From positions 248,001 through 312,000 of the forward strand of contig NZ_BMQK01000005.1 of NCBI RefSeq assembly GCF_014648075.1: a DNA stretch of 64,000 nucleotides, given 5' to 3'. How positions within the stretch are numbered: position 1 is the first letter of the stretch; every line of letters begins with the position of its first letter. A model generated the notes under the pieces. It was not told the DNA's origin, did not search any database, and worked only from the letters and a program-made list of their open reading frames with translations. This document shows, piece by piece, positions 45,864-54,107 of this stretch. The DNA comes from Streptomyces ruber (GTDB lineage Bacteria; Actinomycetota; Actinomycetes; Streptomycetales; Streptomycetaceae). A program made the position numbers and the translations under genes.

Positions 45864-46391
45864 TCAGCCGGCGGCCAGGTCACCTGCCAGCAGGCGGTCG
45901 GCGATCTCCTCGATGCGTGTGCGCAGTCCGTCCTGGCTCTTGCCGCCGTCGAGGCGTTCGCCGCCGATGACGTACGTCGGGGTGCCGGTCACCCCGATCG
46001 CCTTTCCCTCGGCCTGGTCGGCGTCCACGGTCAGGATGTGCCGGCCGTCGATGAGCGCGGTGTCGAACTCCTCGGCGTCCAGGCCGAGTTCCCGGGCCAC
46101 CCCGACCAGGAAGGGCTCGCCCTCGCGGGCCAGCTCCTCGACACGGCCCAGCACGGCCTCGACGTACGGCCACCCGGCGCCCTGCTCCACGGCCTCCTCG
46201 GCGGCCTGGGCCGCGGCGAACGCGTGCTTGTGCTTCTCCAGCGGGAAGTGCCGCAGCCGCACGTCGAGCCGGTCGCCGTAGCGGGCGCGCAGGGCGCGGA
46301 TGTCGTCTAGGGCGCCACGGCAGTCGGGGCACTGCAGTTCGCACCAGACGTCGAGGACGACGGCGGAACGCGCGGGGGAGGAGTCGTTCAT
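45864..46391 (-). CDS. DsbA-family thioredoxin-fold protein
   Basis: A 175-aa cytosolic oxidoreductase-like protein. VWCELQCPDCRGAL holds the CPDC redox pair, and VTGTPTYVIGG holds the cis-proline loop. The helical insert HKHAFAAAQAAEEAVEQG is typical of the DsbA/2-hydroxychromene isomerase branch. No signal peptide is seen with the ATG at 46391. The much longer open frame upstream of this ATG has the composition of a chance frame and was not used. Confidence 0.9.
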   Translation of the reverse strand: MNDSSPARSAVVLDVWCELQCPDCRGALDDIRALRARYGDRLDVRLRHFPLEKHKHAFAAAQAAEEAVEQGAGWPYVEAVLGRVEELAREGEPFLVGVARELGLDAEEFDTALIDGRHILTVDADQAEGKAIGVTGTPTYVIGGERLDGGKSQDGLRTRIEEIADRLLAGDLAAG

Positions 46392-46649
46392 GGCACCAGT
46401 CTCGCAGTCCGGGCGCGACCGGCCCAGCCGGGGCGGCGGAGGGAGGAGCGTGCCTGGTACCAGAGGCGGAGACGGCCCCGAAGGAACCCGGAGATCTCCC
46501 TGAGGTCCGGTCGGACCATGGCACACCGGGTGTGCGGCGGTGCACGATGGAAGGGGCGGACGAACCGGCCGACCCTGCTCGACGCCTGCTCGACACCGCT
46601 CGACCCGCTCGACTCGACCCGCTCGACGAGCTCCCGCCTGGAGGACCGG

Positions 46650-47138
46650 ATGATTGCCGAGACCGTCTGTTCCGCCGTCTCCGCGGCCGGCCTGGGCATC
46701 GCCGCGATCACGGCCTACCGCAGGCGCTTCCTGAGGGCCGCCCGCATCGCCGCCTACGCGCTCGTCCCCATCGGCCTGGTGATGACCGGAGCCGTCGAGT
46801 GGGCGGCCGATACCGCCTTCAGCCCGACGGCGTGGGCCGGGTTCGGTGTGCTCGGTGCCGCCTGGCTGCTCTTCCTGGTCACCCGGGCCGTGGAGCGGCG
46901 CGGCGGCGGGACGCGCAAGGAGCGCAAGGAACGCAGGGCCGCCGAGGGGGCGGGGCGCGAGGCGGTCGCCCCGGCGGTCTCGGCGCCCGCGCTGCCGAAC
47001 GACTCCCGCACGGGATACGCGGGACGCACGGGGAAGGGAACCGGGGCGGGAACCCGCCCGGCGTCCGCCTCCCGTGCCACGGAGCCCGCGGACGACTTCA
47101 GCGAGATCGAGGCCATCCTCAAGAAGCACGGCATATGA
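46650..47138 (+). CDS. Small membrane protein with conserved-looking C-terminal helix
   Basis: A 162-aa protein with the ATG at 46650 five nt after GGAGG. It has three hydrophobic stretches (VCSAVSAAGLGIAAITAY, IAAYALVPIGLVMTGAVEWA, WAGFGVLGAAWLLFLVTRA), a charged region, and an end DDFSEIEAILKKHGI, a tail I associate with several streptomycete membrane proteins. Just past the stop the DNA repeats the end (AAGAAGCACGGC twice). Upstream GCTCGAC is repeated several times (about 46576-46630). Function unknown. Confidence 0.82.
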   Translation: MIAETVCSAVSAAGLGIAAITAYRRRFLRAARIAAYALVPIGLVMTGAVEWAADTAFSPTAWAGFGVLGAAWLLFLVTRAVERRGGGTRKERKERRAAEGAGREAVAPAVSAPALPNDSRTGYAGRTGKGTGAGTRPASASRATEPADDFSEIEAILKKHGI

Positions 47139-47328
47139 AAGAAGCACGGCGTACGACCGGGAAGCCGACGACGGTGCCGTCGGGACGGAACAGGTGACAC
47201 GACCGGGCGACCGGAGCACGTAAGTGATCACGATTGCTCCCGTACGGCCCGGTTATTGGTGAACACCCAGCCATTTCGGGCGTGTTGATCGCGTCGGGGG
47301 TGCCTGCTGCGTCATCATCGCCCGCGAG

Positions 47329-47481
47329 ATGCTGGACACAACAGAGAGCGACTCCGCCGCCCCGCCCGAGGAGCGACGGGGGTGTCTCTTCGCCCTTTCC
47401 CAGCCACCGCTGATGATCTTTCTTGCGGTGATCGGCTGCCTGCTTCTCATGACATCACTGCACGATCTGCTGATGCTCTGA
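47329..47481 (+). CDS. 50-residue membrane protein, too short for routine ORF calling
   Basis: ATG 47329 to TGA 47481. It has an acidic N-terminus (MLDTTESDSAAPPEERRG) and then a single hydrophobic helix (PLMIFLAVIGCLLLMTSLHDLL). GC at third codon positions is lower than in neighbours (ATC, TTT, CTT, CTC and ATG are mixed), and no strong ribosome site is present. It could be a small real membrane protein or a degraded one. Confidence 0.5.
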   Translation: MLDTTESDSAAPPEERRGCLFALSQPPLMIFLAVIGCLLLMTSLHDLLML

Positions 47482-47521
47482 GCCGGAAACGGAGCCCGGG
47501 CGCCACCCGCCCAGGGCTCCG

Positions 47522-48082
47522 TCAGCCCGCGGCCTCCTTGCGGCGGGCGCGGTACGCGGCCACGTGCAGACGGTTGCCGCAGGTGCGGCTGTCGCAGTAG
47601 CGACGGGAGCGGTTGCGGGAGAGGTCGACGAAGGCGCGCCGGCAGTCCGGCGCCTCACAGCGGCGCAGGCGCTCCTGCTCGCCCGCGACCACGAAGAAGG
47701 CCAGTGCCATCCCGCAGTCGGCCGCGAGGTGGTCGGCGACGGAGGCGCCGGGCGCGAAGTAGTGCACATGCCAGTCGAAGCCATCGTGGTCGGTGAGCCG
47801 TGGTGTGGTGCCGGCCGCTGCCACCAGCTCGTTGATGGTCATCACGGCCGAGCGCGCGTCGGGCGCCGCGAAGACCTCGGCGAACCGGCCGCGCACCTTG
47901 CGCACCGCCGCGAGGTCGAACTCCGACAGCGTTCCCACGTCGCTCACCTTGTGGTTGCGTACGAAATCGCCGAGCGCCGCGACGTCCGCCAGCCCGTCGG
48001 GCGTGGTGTCGTCGTCCGGCACGGTGTTGACCAGATCCACCACGGTGTCGAGGGCGCACCGGGTGTCGTGGGTGATCAGCAC
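47522..48082 (-). CDS. CGNR zinc-finger/ABATE-domain regulator-like protein
   Basis: A 186-aa protein from a GTG at 48082, preceded by GGAGAG. The N-terminal ABATE domain (TVVDLVNTVPDD) leads to a C-terminal zinc finger, CEAPDCRRAFVDLSRNRSRRYCDSRTCGNRLHVAAYRARR, with the CGNR signature. Such proteins are thought to bind nucleic acid and a ligand. The longer ATG version reads through a minisatellite and is rejected. Stop at 47522. Confidence 0.88.
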   Translation of the reverse strand: MLITHDTRCALDTVVDLVNTVPDDDTTPDGLADVAALGDFVRNHKVSDVGTLSEFDLAAVRKVRGRFAEVFAAPDARSAVMTINELVAAAGTTPRLTDHDGFDWHVHYFAPGASVADHLAADCGMALAFFVVAGEQERLRRCEAPDCRRAFVDLSRNRSRRYCDSRTCGNRLHVAAYRARRKEAAG

Positions 48083-48268
48083 GTTTCGCTCTCCCTGGCC
48101 TGAAGGTCGGGCGGGCGCCCGTCGATGCTGGCCGATGGTAGTGGCTGATCGAGCTCCCGTGACCGGTACGGACCGTGTGCCCGCGGCAGCGTGGGCGCGG
48201 CCGGACGGGGCCCCCGCGTACCGCTCGTGCGGTGCTGTCACGGGGGACTCCACCGCCCCTGGAGAACC

Positions 48269-48474
48269 GGCGCGCGGCCTTGCGCGTCCCCGCGCCCGGG
48301 ACGCACCGCCGGCGCGCGGCCTTGCGCGTCCCCGTGCCCGGAACGCACCGCCGGCGCGCGGCCTGACGCGTCCCCGTGCCCGGAACGCACCGCCGGCGCA
48401 CGGCCTGACGCGTCCCCGTGCCCGGAACGCACCGCCGGCGCGCGGCCTTGCGCCTCTTTGTGCCCGGAACGGCT
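48269..48474. repeat. 42-bp minisatellite, four full units plus a degenerate fifth
   Basis: Units are 48269-48310, 48311-48352, 48353-48394 and 48395-48436, with a changed partial unit to about 48474. Each begins GGCGCGCGGCC and ends GGAACGCACCGCC. They differ at a few positions (for example TTGCGCG or TGACGCG after the first block). As 42 is a multiple of three, chance frames run through with repeated RARG and PRAR peptides. It fills the promoter-side gap of the CGNR gene. Confidence 0.93.
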
Positions 48475-48512
48475 CCGCACCGCGCGCCGCGGCCGCCCAC
48501 GCCCGTACGTAC

Positions 48513-48561
48513 GCGCACCGGCGCCGTCGCACGCGTGCTCCGTGCGACGACGCCGGTGCGC
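48513..48561 (-). terminator. Long hairpin downstream of ssgB
   Basis: Arms 48513-48533 and 48541-48561 pair at 20 of 21 positions around a seven-base loop. It lies about 115 nt beyond the ssgB stop on the minus strand, between ssgB and the minisatellite, and could serve as its terminator. Confidence 0.65.
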
Positions 48562-48675
48562 GCCGTATGCGGCTGTCGTGGCCCGAGCCGTCTCCCCGAG
48601 TGGACGGCGCCGGGCGGCTCTATGGGATCGTGCCCCGGTTGTGCCTCGCTTTCGGCCGTGTCCTGCTGTCAGCCG

Positions 48676-49089
48676 TCAGCTTTCGGCAAGGATGTGCGAC
48701 AGCTCCTGGTCGAGATCGAAGTGGCGGTGCTCCGTGCCGGGCGGCACGGCGGTGTCCGTCCGCTTCAGGAAGGACTCCAGCGCCCGCGCCGGGGCTTCGA
48801 GCAGAGCCTCGCCCTCGGGAGAGCTCAGGGCGATGCAGACGACGCCCTGGCCGTGACTCCGGGACGGCCAGACGCGGACGTCGCCGGTCCCGGTGGGCCG
48901 GTGGAGGCCCTCGGCGAGGAGATCGCGGGCGAAGACCCACTCGACGGTCTCCTCGGCTCCGGTGTGGAAGGTGGCGTGCACGGCGTAGGGATCGGCCGTG
49001 TCATACCGCAGTCCCGCGGGTACAGGCAGTGAGGACTCGCTCGACACAACGAGGCGCAGGTGCAGCTCGCAGCTGACCGTGGTGTTCAT
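48676..49089 (-). CDS. ssgB: SsgB, sporulation-specific cell-division activator
   Basis: A 137-aa SsgA-like protein whose sequence (NTTVSCELHLRLVVSSESSLP, YAVHATFHTGAEETVEWVFARDLL, GVVCIALSSPEGEALLEAP) I recognise as the highly conserved SsgB. SsgB recruits FtsZ to future septa during aerial hypha sporulation, together with SsgA. The ATG at 49089 gives the standard length; the 22-residue upstream extension is not typical. The sequence is nearly invariant in streptomycetes, which strongly supports the genus. Confidence 0.97.
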   Translation of the reverse strand: MNTTVSCELHLRLVVSSESSLPVPAGLRYDTADPYAVHATFHTGAEETVEWVFARDLLAEGLHRPTGTGDVRVWPSRSHGQGVVCIALSSPEGEALLEAPARALESFLKRTDTAVPPGTEHRHFDLDQELSHILAES

Positions 49090-49147
49090 AAGCGCCAAGG
49101 CCTTTCGCTCAGTGTGCGCTCGGGGATTCGCACGTCGGCGAAATCGA

Positions 49148-49174
49148 CATCCCACCTACGGTGCCGTTGTAAAC
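49148..49174 (-). promoter_or_regulatory. Possible stress/sporulation sigma promoter of ssgB
   Basis: On the minus strand GTTT (49174-49171), 17 bp, then GGGATG (49153-49148) resembles the GTTT/GGGTAT pattern of SigH-type promoters. It lies about 60 nt before the ssgB start. ssgB is known in S. coelicolor to depend on a SigH-type factor, so the fit is plausible but the -10 is imperfect. Confidence 0.4.
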
Positions 49175-49280
49175 CCCTCTGAGTGTTTTGCGTCGCTTTT
49201 GGTAGCTCATACGGCCGAGAACCTGTTCGTCGGATACGGCCATTCCGGTGACCGGTTTGTCTCGGGTAGGGTTTGGCCGT

Positions 49281-49760
49281 ATGAATACGGGGAGTCACGA
49301 CACGGGGGAGGTCGCCGTGGTGGCCGACGGAACGAGTACCGGGACCGGGGCGCCCGCGGATCAGACCACCGCGACGACGGGCCCGGCTCCACTCGGATCG
49401 CGCGCGCCGGAGTTCGTCAAGGCACGTCGGATGCTGCACCTCAGCTGGCAGGTGGGCGTCTTCGTCATCGGGCTCGCGGTCGTCGCGGCCGGTGCGGCCA
49501 TGCTGGTGCTGCCCGGCCCCGGGTGGGTGGTGATCTTCGCGGGCATGGCCATCTGGGCGACCGAGTTCGTCTGGGCACAGCTGGTGCTCCGCTGGACGAA
49601 GCGCAAGGTCACCGAGGCGGCGCAGCGCGCCCTCGATCCGAAGGTCCGCCGGCGCAACATCATCCTGACCGCGACGGGCCTGGTGATCGTGGCTTTGATC
49701 ATCGGGGTCTACCTGTGGCAGTTCGGCCTGCAGATGCCGTGGAAGATCGAGAACCAGTGA
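49281..49760 (+). CDS. PGPGW-motif membrane protein (TIGR02611-like)
   Basis: A 159-aa protein with a Thr/Ala/Gly-rich N-terminus of about 45 residues, followed by membrane segments VGVFVIGLAVVAAGAAML, WVVIFAGMAIWATEFVWAQ and IILTATGLVIVALIIGVYL. The diagnostic LPGPGW lies at the boundary of the first two. The function of this widespread actinobacterial family is unknown. ATG 49281 is preceded by TAGGGT at leaderless distance and no ribosome site; an in-frame start at 49248 is less likely. Confidence 0.88.
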   Translation: MNTGSHDTGEVAVVADGTSTGTGAPADQTTATTGPAPLGSRAPEFVKARRMLHLSWQVGVFVIGLAVVAAGAAMLVLPGPGWVVIFAGMAIWATEFVWAQLVLRWTKRKVTEAAQRALDPKVRRRNIILTATGLVIVALIIGVYLWQFGLQMPWKIENQ

Positions 49761-49826
49761 TCGGGCGATGACCTGGTAGGTGGTCGGGAGCACCCCCTGA
49801 CTTGGGGTAATGTTCTTCCTGCGCCC

Positions 49827-49898
49827 GGGCGATTAGCTCAGCGGGAGAGCGCTTCGTTCACACCGAAGAGGTCACTGGTTCGAACCCAGTATCGCCCA
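49827..49898 (+). tRNA. tRNA-Val (CAC)
   Basis: Acceptor stem GGGCGAT/ATCGCCC, anticodon arm CTTCG-TTCACAC-CGAAG (anticodon CAC), T arm GGTTCGAACCC, discriminator A. TAATGT at 49808-49813 may be its -10. The same tRNA occurs again at 56830 with one D-arm change. Confidence 0.97.
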
Positions 49899-50842
49899 CA
49901 GGAACACCGGACGACCCGGTCCACGGATATCGTGGACCGGGTCGTCGTGTTACGGGGGCCGGTGGTCCTCGCGCGGCGCGGGGCGCACGCGCACGGCCTC
50001 GTGGGGCCCGCGGGGCCTGGCGGGGGTTCGGCGGTCGTCACATCGCCGTCGGCCGACCGGGCGGGGCGTACGCGAGCGGGCCCGCGGGGGTCCTGGAGTG
50101 AGTCCGGCGGTCGTCACGCGGTCGGCAGACGTCACGCGGCCGGCGTGGCATACGCGAACGGTCGTGGGGCCCATGGGCTTCCGGCGGTCGCCGCGCGGTC
50201 CGGCGGGTGGCCCCGGCGACTCGTCGGCGGCCTCGTCGCGTGGCGCGTCCGCTCCTCGCGGTGCTCGGCGCCGACAGAGGTGCCGCGTTCGTTCGTAGCT
50301 CTCCGTGGTCGGGTACCGCTCACCTTCGGTCGCCCGCAAGTCGGCAAGCTGCATGTTTCTGTCATGCGGGACCATGTCGGCCCCGTCCGGTCCCGTCCCG
50401 TCCGGTTTCGTCGGCGTACCGTCGCTGCCCGGTGCCCCATGCCGCGGCCCCCATCGCCTTCCCGGCGGGGGTCACCCCTCAGCACCGTCGCCGCCGCGTC
50501 TCCGGCATGGCTCTCCACGCCGTACCACACCCAGACGCCCGCACCCGACCGCGCGCACTCGCAATGCGCGTGAAGCCCGCGCTCCCGCGCCAGGGCTTCC
50601 GTCACACGCGTTCCTCTCTCCCCCGCTCGTCCCTCGACTTCGCTCCCGCGTCCATCGGCGGCCCCCTCGCCACGCCCCGTCCCCCCGCCTGCCGTCCGGC
50701 TCGCCCCGCCGCACCCCGCCCCCACGCCCGACCCGCCGTGCGCATCCCCCGACCAGCACACTTCGCCACCCTCCGCCCCACCCGAGCCCCGAGCCGCACC
50801 CTCCGCCCGCGGCGCCCTTTCCATCAATTCCTGTCCGAATCA
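49899..50842. other. About 0.95 kb without a recognisable gene
   Basis: All six frames are open in parts, but their products are Arg/Pro/Ser-rich with no motif and no supporting start, so I call no gene. A loose repeat is visible: GGCGGTCGTCAC occurs in the 50030 and 50109 areas within similar surroundings. Strings such as GGTCCCGTCCCGTCC recur near 50395. The part 50620-50820 is very C-rich on the plus strand. It could be decayed coding DNA or a regulatory island for the sugar operon. Confidence 0.5.
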
Positions 50843-50887
50843 TTGACGCGCCCGGAGGGCCTCCGTACCTTGTGCCAGCAAGCGCTT
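50843..50887 (+). promoter_or_regulatory. Promoter and LacI-type operator of the sugar ABC operon
   Basis: TTGACG (50843-50848), a 17-bp spacer and TACCTT (50866-50871) form a good housekeeping promoter. AAGCGCTT (50880-50887) sits at the expected transcription start. This CG-centred palindrome is the core of many LacI-family operators. AAACGATT follows a few bases later as a second weaker site. This predicts sugar-induced expression by a LacI regulator; no regulator gene is in the window. Confidence 0.72.
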
Positions 50888-50935
50888 ACTTGAAACGATT
50901 CACGAGGCGGACGCAACGTCGCGGGAGGCTCAACC

Positions 50936-52228
50936 ATGCACGAGAACAGGAACGTTGAGAGGCGGACGGTCCTGAAGGTGGCCGGCGCGACGCTGGCCAC
51001 GGTGGGGCTCGGGGCGACCGCGACCGCCTGCGGCGGGGGCAGCGGTGCCTCCGGGGACGGAACGGTCGAACTCCGCTTCAGCTGGTGGGGTGCGGACGAA
51101 CGGGCCAAGCGGGTCAACGAGTCCATCGCGCTCTTCGAGAAGAAGTTCCCGAAAATCAAGGTGAAGACGGACTTCCAGGATTACCAGTCCTTCTGGGAGA
51201 AGTTCCAGACGCAGGCGGCCGGCGGAAATCCGCCGGACGTGTTCCAGAACTCCCTCACCTTTCTTCGGAAGTACGACAAGAGAGGCGTTGTCCTGGACCT
51301 CAAGTCCCAGGTTGACGCGGGCAATCTGAGCCTGGACAACCTCCGCTCCGGCCTGGACAAGCTCGGCGAGGTCGACGGAAAGCTGGTCGGTGTTCCGGTC
51401 GGGTCCAACGTCATGTCGCTCGTCATCGACGAGAAGGTCTTCCAGGCGGCCGGCGTCACACCGAAGCAGGGCTGGACCTGGGACGAGTACTTCGACGCCC
51501 TCCAGAAGATCCGCGACACCCAGAAAGTGGCCGGAGACACCGGTTACTTCGGCATCATGTACCTCTACGACCTCTACCTGCGGCAGAACGGCAAGGCGTT
51601 CTTCACCGACGACGGACTCGGCTTCACCGAGGCCGAACTGACGGAGTGGTGGCAGGACGGGTACAACCGGGTCAAGGCCGGGATCGTCACCGACCCGAAG
51701 ATCGTCGAGCAGACCAAGCCCAAGTCCGCGCTCGCGGCGGCCCACGGAGCATCGGAATTCACCTGGGACAACTTCACCGTCCGGTACGCGACGGAGGGCG
51801 ACAGCACCTACGGTCTGGCACCGATCCCCACCACCGACGGCAAGCAGACCGGCCAGTGGCTCGGCGGGCTGATGCTGAGCGCCTCCGCGCGCACCGAACA
51901 CCCCGAGGAAGCGGCCCAGTTCATCGACTTCATGGTCAACGACCCCGAGGTCGGCAAGGTCATGGGCTACGACCGGGGCACCCTCACCTCCACCCCGCAG
52001 TTCGAGGCGTACCAGCCGACCGACGCCCCCAACAAGGCGATCGCCCAGTACGAGGAGGACGTGGCCGCCGCCGGGGTCCTCGGCGAACCCACCCCGCACC
52101 CGGCCGGCGCCGACACCGTCGAGGCCGCCTTCCTGCGCATCTCCGGTGACATGTCGCAGGGCAAGACAAAGGTCTCCGACGCCGTCAAGCAGTTCTTCTC
52201 CGAGGCGGAAACCGCCCTCGCCGGCTGA
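50936..52228 (+). CDS. Sugar ABC transporter substrate-binding lipoprotein
   Basis: A 430-aa family-1 solute-binding protein. The start MHENRNVERRTVLKVAG carries a twin-arginine motif, and TATACGGG gives a lipobox Cys, so it is a Tat-exported lipoprotein. The mature part reads ELRFSWWGADERAKRVNESIALFEKKFPKIKVK, QTQAAGGNPPDVFQN and a C-terminal KVSDAVKQFFSEAETAL, typical of oligosaccharide- or glycoside-binding proteins. ATG 50936 follows GGGAGG. The sugar is unknown. It is the first gene of a three-gene importer that lacks its own ATPase, which is often supplied by a shared MsiK protein in streptomycetes. Confidence 0.94.
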   Translation: MHENRNVERRTVLKVAGATLATVGLGATATACGGGSGASGDGTVELRFSWWGADERAKRVNESIALFEKKFPKIKVKTDFQDYQSFWEKFQTQAAGGNPPDVFQNSLTFLRKYDKRGVVLDLKSQVDAGNLSLDNLRSGLDKLGEVDGKLVGVPVGSNVMSLVIDEKVFQAAGVTPKQGWTWDEYFDALQKIRDTQKVAGDTGYFGIMYLYDLYLRQNGKAFFTDDGLGFTEAELTEWWQDGYNRVKAGIVTDPKIVEQTKPKSALAAAHGASEFTWDNFTVRYATEGDSTYGLAPIPTTDGKQTGQWLGGLMLSASARTEHPEEAAQFIDFMVNDPEVGKVMGYDRGTLTSTPQFEAYQPTDAPNKAIAQYEEDVAAAGVLGEPTPHPAGADTVEAAFLRISGDMSQGKTKVSDAVKQFFSEAETALAG

Positions 52229-53208
52229 TGGGAACCGCAGTGTCGACGCTCGTCAAGAACCCCAAGCACGCGCCGCCGGACACACCGGAGAAGGGCCTCA
52301 CGGCCCCCACCGCACCCAGGGGGGCGCGCCGCCGCGAGAACTTCGCCGGCTACCTCTTCATGTCCCCCTGGATCGCGGGCTTCGTGCTGCTGACCGCGGG
52401 CCCGATGATCGCCTCGCTCTACTTCGCGTTCACCGACTACAACCTCTTCGACACACCGAAGTGGGTCGGCCTCGACAACTTCACCAGGATGTTCGAGGAC
52501 CCGCGCTGGCAGAAGTCGGTGGAGGTGACCGCTAAGTACGTCGTCATCGGCACCCCGCTGAAGCTGCTGCTCGCGCTCGGTGTCGCCCTGCTGCTCGCGC
52601 AGAGCCGGCGCGGGCAGGGCTTCTACCGGGCCGCGTTCTACGCACCGTCGCTGATCGGCGCGAGCGTGTCCGTGGCCTTCGTCTGGCGGGCGCTGTTCTC
52701 GGACGGCGCCATCGTGGACCGTACGCAGTCGTATCTCGGCTGGGAGGTCGGCGGCTGGGTCGGCAACCCGGACTGGATCCTGTACTGCCTGGTGGCGCTC
52801 ACCGTCTGGCAGTTCGGCGCGCCCATGGTCATCTTCCTCGCCGGCCTCAAGCAGGTGCCGAGGGAGCTCTACGAGGCGGCCGAGGTGGACGGCGCGGGAC
52901 CGCTCAGGCGGTTCTGGAGCATCACGCTGCCGATGATCTCCCCGGTGCTGTTCTTCAACGTCCTCCTGGAGACCATCCACTCCTTCCAGATCTTCGGCTC
53001 GGCGTACGTCGTCTCCAACACGTTCTGCGGTCCGGCCGACTCCACGCTCGTCTACACCTGCTACCTGTACCAGAAGGGCTTCAAGGAGGCCCAGATGGGC
53101 TTCGCCTCCGCGATGGCCTGGATGCTGCTGCTCGCCGTGGCCCTGGTGACAGCCGTCCTCTTCTGGTCGCAGAAGAAGTGGGTGCACTACGAGGAGGCCA
53201 CCCGATGA
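52228..53208 (+). CDS. Sugar ABC transporter permease (MalF type)
   Basis: A 326-aa permease with six membrane helices and a cytoplasmic N-terminus of about 40 residues. The EAA loop is LYEAAEVDGAGPLRRFWSITLPMISPVLFF. Its ATG overlaps the binding-protein stop (TGATG), so the operon is coupled. The loop after the second helix (FTDYNLFDTPKWVGLDNF) is typical of MalF/UgpA proteins. Confidence 0.95.
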   Translation: MGTAVSTLVKNPKHAPPDTPEKGLTAPTAPRGARRRENFAGYLFMSPWIAGFVLLTAGPMIASLYFAFTDYNLFDTPKWVGLDNFTRMFEDPRWQKSVEVTAKYVVIGTPLKLLLALGVALLLAQSRRGQGFYRAAFYAPSLIGASVSVAFVWRALFSDGAIVDRTQSYLGWEVGGWVGNPDWILYCLVALTVWQFGAPMVIFLAGLKQVPRELYEAAEVDGAGPLRRFWSITLPMISPVLFFNVLLETIHSFQIFGSAYVVSNTFCGPADSTLVYTCYLYQKGFKEAQMGFASAMAWMLLLAVALVTAVLFWSQKKWVHYEEATR

Positions 53209-54095
53209 CCACCACCACGCCCACTCCCACGTCGGCGCCCCGCAAGCCGCTCGCCCTCGGCCGCAGGCGCGCCGGTTCGCTGGCCTGGCACACCGGCTCC
53301 CTGCTGGTCCTCGCGGTCGTCCTCTACCCGGTCGTCTGGGTGATCGGCGCCTCGTTCAAGCCCAGCAAGGACATCATCAACAGCCTGGAGCTGTTCCCCG
53401 CCGAGCCCGTCCTCGACAACTTCAAGGGCCTCGCCGACGGCATCGCCGACATCCCCATCTCCACCTTCTTCTCCAACTCCCTGTTCTACGCGCTCGGTTC
53501 GGTCGTCGGCATCCTGGCCTCCTGCTCGCTGGCCGCCTACGCCTTCTCGAAGATCAGGTTCGCCGGGCGGAACCTGATGTTCACGCTGATGATCGGCACC
53601 CTGCTGCTGCCGTACCACGTGCTGCTGATCCCGCAGTACGTCATGTTCCAGAAACTGGAGCTGGTCAACACCTACACCCCGCTGCTGATCGGCAAGTACC
53701 TCGCCACCGAGGCGTTCTTCGTCTTCCTCATGGTGCAGTTCATGCGGAACCTGCCCCGGGAGCTGGACGAGGCGGCGCGGCTCGACGGGTGCGGGCACTT
53801 CCGGATCTACTGGTCGATCGTGCTGCCGCTGTGCCGGCCCGCGCTCATCACCAGCGCGATCTTCACCTTCATCAATGCCTGGAACGACTTCATGGGCCCG
53901 CTGATCTACCTCAACGAGCCCGGCAAGTACACCGTCTCGCTCGGCATGATGATGTTCCGCGACCAGGAGACCGTGTCCAACTACGGCGGCCTCATCGCGA
54001 TGTCCCTGGTCGCGCTGTTGCCGGTGCTGCTGTTCTTCCTCGCCTTCCAGCGGTACCTGATCGACGGCATGGCGACGTCCGGACTGAAGGGCTGA
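53205..54095 (+). CDS. Sugar ABC transporter permease (MalG type)
   Basis: A 296-aa permease starting at the ATG overlapping the previous stop (ATGA). It has six helices. The EAA loop is LDEAARLDGCGHFRIYWSIVLPLCRPALITS. NAWNDFMGPLIYL and the end FQRYLIDGMATSGLKG are characteristic of MalG/UgpE permeases. It pairs with the MalF-type protein before it. Confidence 0.95.
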   Translation: MTTTTPTPTSAPRKPLALGRRRAGSLAWHTGSLLVLAVVLYPVVWVIGASFKPSKDIINSLELFPAEPVLDNFKGLADGIADIPISTFFSNSLFYALGSVVGILASCSLAAYAFSKIRFAGRNLMFTLMIGTLLLPYHVLLIPQYVMFQKLELVNTYTPLLIGKYLATEAFFVFLMVQFMRNLPRELDEAARLDGCGHFRIYWSIVLPLCRPALITSAIFTFINAWNDFMGPLIYLNEPGKYTVSLGMMMFRDQETVSNYGGLIAMSLVALLPVLLFFLAFQRYLIDGMATSGLKG

Positions 54096-54107
54096 GGGGA
54101 GCCGGTC

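Noticed and set aside
45864..47231. A 455-codon minus-strand frame containing the DsbA-like protein
   Set aside because: The DsbA fold begins exactly at the internal ATG 46391. The upstream part is antisense to the small membrane protein gene and low in information.
47522..48532. Extension of the CGNR protein to 336 aa through the 42-bp minisatellite
   Set aside because: The added part is only repeat-encoded Arg/Gly/Ala/Pro peptide. A GTG at 48082 with GGAGAG upstream gives a normal family start.
50132..50827. A 231-codon minus-strand ORF in the gene-free region
   Set aside because: Its product is Gly/Arg/Ala-rich with no motif, no ribosome site and no hydrophobic core pattern. Several overlapping frames are equally open.
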